Positions 57,240-64,000 of a stretch of DNA of 64,000 bases are shown piece after piece (the stretch's first letter is position 1; every line of letters begins with the position of its first letter). The notes beneath the pieces are model-generated. The model saw only the letters and a program-made list of their open reading frames with translations. It had not been told where the DNA came from and made no database searches. The position numbers and the translations under genes were made by a program. Origin of the DNA: Sphagnum magellanicum (Eukaryota; Streptophyta; Sphagnopsida; Sphagnales; Sphagnaceae); assembly GCA_021904315.1 (NCBI GenBank), contig CM038919.1, positions 9,486,001 to 9,550,000 of the forward strand, given 5' to 3'.

Positions 57240-59785
57240 ATTAACTATGACCTTGAAGATTTGGACCTAGAACATGATGTGGATATGAACAAAGAATGGT
57301 GGATATGTTTAAAGTGACCCACAACCCATTATATCAAGGTTGTCCCACTAGCCACCTTCAAACAATCCTATTACTTTTTAATCTAACTAATATGCATGGA
57401 GTGTCCAACATGTTGGTGGAAGAATTATTATCATTTCTAAGGCTTGACTTGTTCCCAAGGACAACACCATTCCAAAATCCTTGTATGAAGCTAAAACCAT
57501 ACTTAAGAAACTAAAATTGAGTATAATTCAATTCATGCATGTTGTAATGGATGTGTATTGTTTAAAGGAGATTTGTAGGAAACCAAAGCTTGTCCAAAGT
57601 GTAAAAGGTCCATGTTTATTGAAAGGTCAATTATTATTCCTTGCAAGGTGTTTCATCATTTTTTACCAATCCCAAGCTAGTTACAACACATGTATAAATG
57701 TCTAGCCCTAGTAAACCTAATGAGATGACACAATGCATAGAAGAGTAATGATGTATTGGTGTGTTCTATTTGTGATTCAAAGGCTTGGAAACACATTGAT
57801 ATGACTTGGCTTAATTTTGTAACAAATATTCATAACATTTTAAAATTGGGTGTAACCCTTGATGGGGTGAACCGATATGCTAATTTGTTTACAAATAATT
57901 CTACATGGCTAGTTTTGCATCTAAACTACAATTTTCCACCTTGGTTGACAACAAAATGGTTCTTCGTGACATTGACCTTGTTGATACAAGATAAGGAATC
58001 GATAAAAAATGAGAATGTAGACATGTATTTGTAGCCATTAACTGAAGAATTGAAGGAGCTATGGAAAGGGGTGAGGACCCTAGATGTGACAAGGCCAACA
58101 AACATTAATTTTTCTATTCAAAGCCATTTGCATGTGGAGCCTACACAATTACCTTGCATATGGTTTATTTGCAAGGTGCCAAACAAAGGGCTACTTGGCA
58201 TGCCTTTTATGTGGTTTAAAGGTGGAGACTAGATATTTCACACCCTTGAAAAATTAATTGTGTACCTTGGAAATCAACATTATTGTGCTAAGGCCACCCA
58301 TATGGGAGAGATTGTGTAAATGCATTCAATGGACAAGTCAAACATATGCCTACCCCATTTGAAGTTGATTTTTTAAGGAGGGGAAAAGAGCATGAAACAA
58401 AGCTAACTATGAAAACACATGCATCATGAGATTGGAATGAACTATTCATACCCATGGTGTGAAAAGAATTTTTAAAAAAATAAAAATTGCCATATTAGCA
58501 AGTATGGATTTCATCACCCATGCATTGGTGTGAAGGTTTAGAATATAATTTAAAATTGGGTGAAAAATATTGTTTTTGAGCCTCATTGTTAGGTTATCTA
58601 GCTACATCCAACCTACTTGCATATCCTTCACATTATTTTGACACTAGACAGAATGAGATTGATGCACATAACTAGTTGATGCACATAAACACCAGGTCAT
58701 GAACATTGTTTATTTGTGGTTGAACATGTATCGTTGAAAAAACACACTATGATCTATAAGACTTTTCCTTCTTCAAATACTTGCTTTTGGATATCTTGAC
58801 TTTAATATAATTATGTTATCCATCAATCCACAAATTTTTAGATCATTTGTGTCCAAATGTTAAGTTAACTATATAACATGGGACCATAGGTTACCACATG
58901 TTACACTCTTTGTACTAATTCTTTTGAGAAAAATCATAGTAGAAAGATTAAATATAGAGTAATACTCAATTTGTTGTTCTTGTTATGTTATAGTTCTTCC
59001 TTGTGAGGTATGTGTTGGATGTGATACATTGTAGAAAAACATATGCAAAAATTTGATTAAAGTGATGTTTGGGAAGAAAAATATAATGATTATACAAAAG
59101 ACATCAAAAAAGTGGGCATTCAACCTCAATTTTGCCTATAATAACTAGCAAATGGTTCATATATAAAACATGTTGTGCCCTATGTCTTGACAAAGGAGGA
59201 GAAGAGGATGTTCATGTAGATTGTTAAAGCCCTAAAAATTCCAAGACATTATGCAACAACTTTGAGATCTACGGTGGTCAAGGATGGGAAGCTTATGGGG
59301 TTGAAATCCCATGATTACTATGTTATGATGCAACAAATTTTACCATTGTGTCTTCGCAAATTGATGCAAGAGGAAACATGCATTCATTTTATGGGCTTAA
59401 GATGAGGGTTCAACAAAATTTGTGTGAAGGTTATTGAGTTAAATACAATGCAAGTGCTAAAGGGGATGTTATAGAAATTGTCATGTTTCCTCTTGCCAAC
59501 TTTGGTGTCATGACACACTTGGTAGTATAGCTTATAAAAGAATTGGATGTTTGTGGCCCAATTCACACCAAATGGATGCACCCCATTGAGAGGTATATGA
59601 AAGCTTTATAGGGATATGTGTAAGACATGGTGAAGCCAAAGGGAAGATGGCAAATGGATGTGTTATTGAAGAAGCTTTGGGCTTTTGCACAAAATACATT
59701 CAAGGAAATGAAATCCATGAAGAGGGAATGGGATGATGAGGAGCCTATCATGAATGATGAAAAGAAGGAATGGCCACCCTCTTAA
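57240..59785 (+). pseudogene. CACTA transposase relic (TNP2 and DUF4218-like regions)
   Basis: The plus-strand text follows the order of plant En/Spm transposases. First comes NPLYQGCPTSHLQTILLLFNL...HGVSN and, in another frame, SLYEAKTILKKLKL. Then the TNP2 core reads CDSKAWKHID-TW, LGVTLDGVN, STWLVLHLNYNFPPW, KESIKNENVDMYL and EELKELWKGVRTLDVTRP. From about 59190 a DUF4218-like part reads EEKRMFMQIVKAL, STVVKDGKLMGLKSHDYYVMMQQILPL and, in another frame, WMHPIERYMKAL. Many stops and frameshifts break it. The intact part at 57756-58034 is the best preserved. Confidence 0.88.
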
Positions 59786-59790
59786 TTTGA

Positions 59791-61650
59791 ATGTCATTTT
59801 CAAAAGCTCACACATTTGTCCTGCACAATGCATCAATGACCAACCTTGGTGCAAATGGAAGTTCTTCATGGTTTTAAAATATGTTTTTAGATCTTAATGC
59901 GTGTGTAATGGGCACAAAAACAATCAAGTTTATAGGATTTTCTAAACCAAGACAAAAGCATGAGCAGGCCTAATTCCAAATTCAAATTTCAAAATAAGAA
60001 TAAAAACCACAACATGTGTAAAACAAAAATTCAACAAGATTTTATTGCAAGAACGATATAAGAATAAAACAAGGTTGTGATAAAAAAAACGTACCCAAAA
60101 CAAGTATTGAATAGATTAAAAGTAATTAAAGGTCCTACCTCTATTTATCCTCTTGGGGACCTAATTCAAAGAAACCTCCATGGAAGTTTCATCTCCATGT
60201 GTGGTCCATGATTACCCATGTGTAGCCCATGTCTACCCATGTGACCCATGACTATGAACATGGTAAAATGGTAGTTGTTTACTTTTACTTTTGCCCAAAT
60301 TGATAAATTTTTAAAGGCTATCAATTATCCTTGGTTTGGAATATATTTGAAATCTACATCTAGTCACCTAACTAACATATTTTTTGAAAATTCAAATTGA
60401 TAATTTTGTTAAAGCTATATCCCTTATTCTTACTTGGTTTGGAATTTCTTTTGAAGTTGATAACTCGTTACCTAACTAACATATTTTTTTTGAAAATTCA
60501 AATTTAAGCCCAAAAAAAAGAATTGGACAACCTTTGACTTTGAGCCTTTTTTTTCTGGCTATATATAGCCAAAAAGAGAAATCAAACAATAAAAGTGCTA
60601 AAATCAAGTTTTTTTTGAGATTTTCAATAGCCAGAACTTAACCAAATTTTAAGAAAAATTACCAGATTTATACACATGGGTTCAAGTAGGATAGCCAAAA
60701 ATATCTATAGAAAGACATTTAAAATTTTTTGCTTTCATATTTAGCTAGTAGCCAAATTTGGCGAAATCTTCCTATGGATGACACCCACTTTAGCTACATC
60801 ACAAAATTGCCAACAAAAAGCATTGGACTTGAGGCCACTGGTTAGACCTTTGAAGGTATACAAGACAATAGTGAACATCAGGTGGTGCTTCAGGTTGCCT
60901 TTTGGTGTAAGTATTTTGATGGCTGGTTTCCAGGCTGTGTTTTTGTTTTGATCAGGCTTCTTGTCCTCACTTGTTTGGAAGCAAAATTGTGAACACCAAG
61001 TTTGTTGTATGTGTTATGTATTATCATCAAACAGTTCACCTGATTTCCAACACAGTAATTGCAATCATTTACCACTCTTTCCATTAGAAAGTCTCCATGT
61101 ACCATGAGTGTTTTTTTTTTTTTTTTTTTTCCCAAATTTGTGATATCAAAAAGCTGGCAATTTTTTTCTCCAAAAAAATTGCAAAATTAGTCAAATTTTA
61201 CACTAGAGGAAAAAAAAGAAATTCCAAAAAAATCCCAATTATTCTGCAAATTTTGTCGAAAAAAAAAAACACTGCCATGCACAGAAAGTCACTTCACCAA
61301 AGGCTTACTTTCAGTTTGTTGTTGCTTTTCGGCTACAAATATCCATGAGGTACAAAAGGGGACTCATTGAGCTATAATTTGTGATCAATTATAAGTTCAA
61401 ACTCTTTTGTCTGGAGTTCTTGACCTCTATGACCTTCACCAAGTTTCTTGGATCATGGCTTTGGAAAAGAAGATGGAACTCTTCAGTCTTTCTTGTACTG
61501 TGATTCATAGCTTTTGTTGCAATGTCTAAGCAACAGACCCCAAAAAGCTTCTTTCTTGGGTCAAGCTAAGGTGGGTTGTTGGAGGGGGGTTTAAGGTTCT
61601 TTCCCAAAATTACAAGACTTAGTTGCCACACCATCATCTACTTACTCTTC
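59791..61650. other. Flank or right part of the CACTA element
   Basis: No gene is recognisable. It holds a tandem duplication (60297-60507), GGCTATATATAGCC and TAGCCAAATTTGGCG motifs (60560-60770) that could be subterminal repeats, and a run of 20 T at 61111-61130. Confidence 0.4.
60297..60507 (+). repeat. Tandem duplication of about 100 bp
   Basis: AAATTGATAA...CTTGGTTTGGAAT...ACCTAACTAACATATTTTTT...GAAAATTCAAATT occurs twice, starting at 60297 and 60394, with small indels. Confidence 0.85.
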
Positions 61651-62311
61651 TCCTTCTAGATGGGCAATAACTTTTTAATCATGGAAAGGGGGATCTTGTA
61701 TTGTGGAGCCTTACAGGTTTTAAGGGTTAGCACTTTGCACCGGGCAGCAATTGCAGCACCTTGGGTTGGTGGTCAAGCAAGAATGTGCACTTACTTACGT
61801 AATGTCTTGAAGCTCCGTGAAGAGAAGAGGGAACAGAAGAGCAAACATGAATCTAAACCATGACCCAAATATACTCTACTTCATGAAACCAATAGAGTGT
61901 AATAATTCAACTCTGCATCACAAGCCATTCCACGAATGTTATTTTATTTTGCCGCTGTTTGTATTTCTTTCAATAGGGCCACTAAACAAAGATGAGGTAG
62001 GTGTTGATATGTGTGTGTGTTTGTGTGTGTGTGGATATATATACATCCTAAGTCCTTTCAATTGCCCCTGCAATTTCATACAAATTGCAATAATATTATT
62101 CTTGTCACACAAACATTTTTTTATCAATTGGGACATGCAATGGAGTTTTCCATAAAGTTGTGGAAACACAGCACCGGAAGTTGGAACCCTGAGTTTGGTC
62201 CAAAACCGGGTGAGATTCAAAAAATAACCTGCTAAAAAGTACATTAGCCTTAAAAGAGGGGGGTAGGGGAGGGGAGGGGTTGAAACTAAGAAATGCACCA
62301 TTTTTTTGTGA
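61651..62311. other. Intergenic DNA, no gene seen
   Basis: Frames of 60-120 codons overlap on both strands without recognisable similarity. A (GT)n-rich stretch lies at 62010-62032. Confidence 0.4.
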
Positions 62312-62575
62312 TAAACTGAGTTTCATCCTGTTTTGACCCCCTCTTCCCTTTTTTTCCTGAGCGCATCCACTGCCGCTGCATATATTTTCACTGCTCCTAC
62401 CTGTACAACTACTATAATTATGTACCTCAAACCTTGTGCATTAAATGCTGAGTTTCAGCATTTCATACCCAGATTGAAATAAAACTTCTTTACTTTGCGG
62501 CGGACGTCACTCAAAGAGGGCATAGGGGATGAAAGGCGGCCCAAAGACAGGGTGAAGACAGGGTGACTTTAAAGA
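62312..62575 (+). repeat. Dispersed repeat family, copy C
   Basis: This is the longest copy. It matches 10843-11060 from AAACTGAGTTTCATCC through CTGAGCGC, ATATATTTTCACTGCTCC, ACCTTGTGCATTAAATGC and TTTACTTTGCGG to AGGGTGACTTT. It keeps a CGGCGGACGTC segment where copy A has GCGGATACC, so this copy has kept more CpG. Confidence 0.85.
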
Positions 62576-62639
62576 GAACTCTAATATGTGAATTAAGATG
62601 TGACAAGATGAGCGTTGGTCCAGTCTATAGGCCGACACA

Positions 62640-63040
62640 TGGTATATTGCTAGTCTAGGAATCGGTAGTAAGGACCCTACCAGACTGGTATGACGTGAGA
62701 CATAACCAACCAGCCTTGTACCAGTACCAGCCTGGTGGGGACTAGGGACCTGATGTAACACCAGCTTTGTATGTACTAGTCTTATACTAGTTTCAATATT
62801 AATATACACCAAAAGATACCAGCTTTGTACTAGTCTTAAACTAGTTTCAATATTAATATACACCAAAAAATACCAGCTTTGTACCAGTCAAAAAATAGGC
62901 TTGAACCCAATACCAAGAACACCTCAATATCAAAGTTTTATTAAAAAATGACCTAATATTATGAGCAAGCTAATGTGATTTTTTTCAAAGTCTCCGATAC
63001 CAGGACCAGGCAAGTATGTTCAAAAGTAAATACCAATTGT
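62640..63040 (+). repeat. ACCAG/CTGGTATG array (array 4) with 54-58 bp tandem units
   Basis: The array follows copy C as array 2 follows copy A. It includes GGACCCTACCAGACTGGTATGA (shared with about 10500). It also has a tandem unit beginning CCAGCTTTGTA at 62761, 62819 and 62873, which carries ACTAGTTTCAATATTAATAT. Confidence 0.75.
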
Positions 63041-64000
63041 TGGGTAGTTTCTATATTTTATTGACTATCTCTAATGTGGGTTTTGAAGGATGGTGAAGGA
63101 ATGGTAGCCTACATTAAAATGGATCCCTTGAGGACCAAGCGAAAGAATAAATACACTGGAAAAGTCTTGAATGCCTAGGAATTTTCTAATGGCGACACTC
63201 TTGATCCACCAGTTTCAACAACACTGTCTAAATATGAAGTTTAGTATCTACTTAACTGCTTAAATACCTTCTCAACTATTATATTTAAGTACCTATCTAC
63301 ATGCTAATAATTATGGGCAAGTGTGAAAAACTACTACTACTACAACACCCCCTCTCACAATTAATGTCAAAAAAATTGAATGTTTCTGATAGTGTAGATT
63401 TGAAAAAATGTTTTCACCACCAAAATAAAGAATTCTCTACCTCCAACACAAGGTAAAGTTTGATAAATAGATGAACAAAGTGTAAGAGGGTTCCTTCTGC
63501 AAACATCATGAGTTAGTAATCATGGGCAAATCTACCATCTTTTATTTATGCTTTCAGTGTGTCAAATGGAATCCTCTCTCTGCCAACAGTTTGGTTTAAA
63601 TATATACTTGCTACAAGGTTGTTGGGGGCAGGTATTGAAATTTCCTCTGGGTATTTGTTCAGTTTTTAGATAGGAGATATATATAATAGCTGGGTCTTAC
63701 TCTCTCATAATCCCAGAACCCCCTCCGACCCGGACCTTTTTCCAAAACTTCTACCCGCCCACACCTCATACCCTTCTTTTTATTTCTCCAAAAACTAGAC
63801 GTGCACCTGGACACTCAAAATATTGGCACCGGGTATTTGTCAAAATCATGGGCTCAAACCCTTCATACACTCGAATGGGTCTCTGCTGGGGTTATGGCTT
63901 TAGGGTTTTGTTAGGGTTTAATTTGTACAAAGTACGAACTATGCTGGAAAGGTGTTCATTTTGCACAATGCACTCTCTCCTTTCCTTCACTTTTTGCCTC
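63041..64000. other. Right edge of window, no gene recognised
   Basis: CTTACCTA-like decayed microsatellite text lies at 63240-63310. From about 63700 the sequence is C-rich (CCCCCTCCGACCCGGACC) with a TTTAGGGTTTTGTTAGGG telomere-like phrase at about 63899-63920. It ends in a CT-rich tract (CTCTCTCCTTTCCTTCAC). A promoter or leader of a gene beyond the window is possible but unsupported. Confidence 0.3.

Larger units (their letters stand above)
54671..59790 (+). mobile_element. CACTA (En/Spm) DNA transposon, decayed
   Basis: The left end is CACTACAAGAAAA at 54671-54683, the standard CACTA-superfamily terminus. A subterminal hairpin and short repeats follow, and then a broken transposase on the plus strand at 57240-59785. 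The 3-bp flank before the end is ATA. The right terminus (TTTTCTTGTAGTG expected) was not found. Decayed candidates near 61487 and 63382 are weak, so the element may extend to about 61.5 kb or be truncated. It cannot transpose on its own. Confidence 0.85.

Noticed and set aside
61487-61500. TTTCTTGTACTGTG as the right end of the CACTA element
   Set aside because: It differs from the expected terminus by an insertion and lacks a matching ATA flank. Kept only as a weak candidate.
1-64000. CRISPR array, bacterial operons or prophage
   Set aside because: No spaced direct-repeat array with uniform spacers and no prokaryotic gene organisation. The introns, LINE, Copia, CACTA and plastid relics show a plant nuclear genome.

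Overview
This window is nuclear DNA of a land plant. The evidence is spliced genes with GT-AG introns, plant-type TTTAGGG motifs, plant LINE, Copia and CACTA transposon relics, and a decayed plastid DNA insert. It is AT-rich by eye, gene-poor and repeat-dominated, which suggests a large genome. A GH63 mannosylglycerate/glucosylglycerate hydrolase gene, a family characterised in the lycophyte Selaginella, makes a seed-free plant (fern, lycophyte or bryophyte) the most likely source. That placement is inference.

Layout. 1-3.4 kb: AT-rich DNA with CTAC microsatellites. 4.2-7.4 kb: a plastid insert carrying dead psbC, psbD (with their native overlap) and trnT-GGU, decayed mostly by C-to-T and G-to-A changes. 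10.4-14.4 kb: copies of an undescribed dispersed repeat with ACCAG/CTGGT arrays, and a near-perfect 37-bp hairpin. 14.8-17.0 kb: an LTR-like segment, then a 1.7-kb imperfect palindrome whose right arm keeps its CpGs while its left arm has lost them. 17.9-19.9 kb: a LINE relic (minus strand). 23.3-28.1 kb: a decayed Copia element with both LTRs (minus strand). 29.3-30.1 kb: a 41-bp tandem repeat and an orphan CpG-rich island. 32.2-36.5 kb: an intact TPR-SET protein gene (minus strand) with probable 5'-UTR introns. 37.3 and 45.5 kb: two copies of a tRNA-derived SINE-like family. 42.2-42.5 kb: a ~330-bp hairpin element. 48.3-49.6 kb: low-complexity DNA with G22 and C28 runs. 49.6-53 kb: the three-exon hydrolase gene (plus strand). 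54.7-61 kb: a decayed CACTA (En/Spm) element with TNP2 and DUF4218-like regions. 62.3-63.0 kb: a third copy of the dispersed repeat.

Only two genes look functional: the TPR-SET protein (a probable lysine methyltransferase) and the GH63 hydrolase (a probable osmolyte-degrading enzyme). They are about 15 kb apart, on opposite strands, with no sign of a shared function. Both sit in more GC/CpG-rich DNA than the surrounding repeats, as expected if genes stay unmethylated while repeats are methylated and lose CpG. All frame, splice and homology calls were made by eye.
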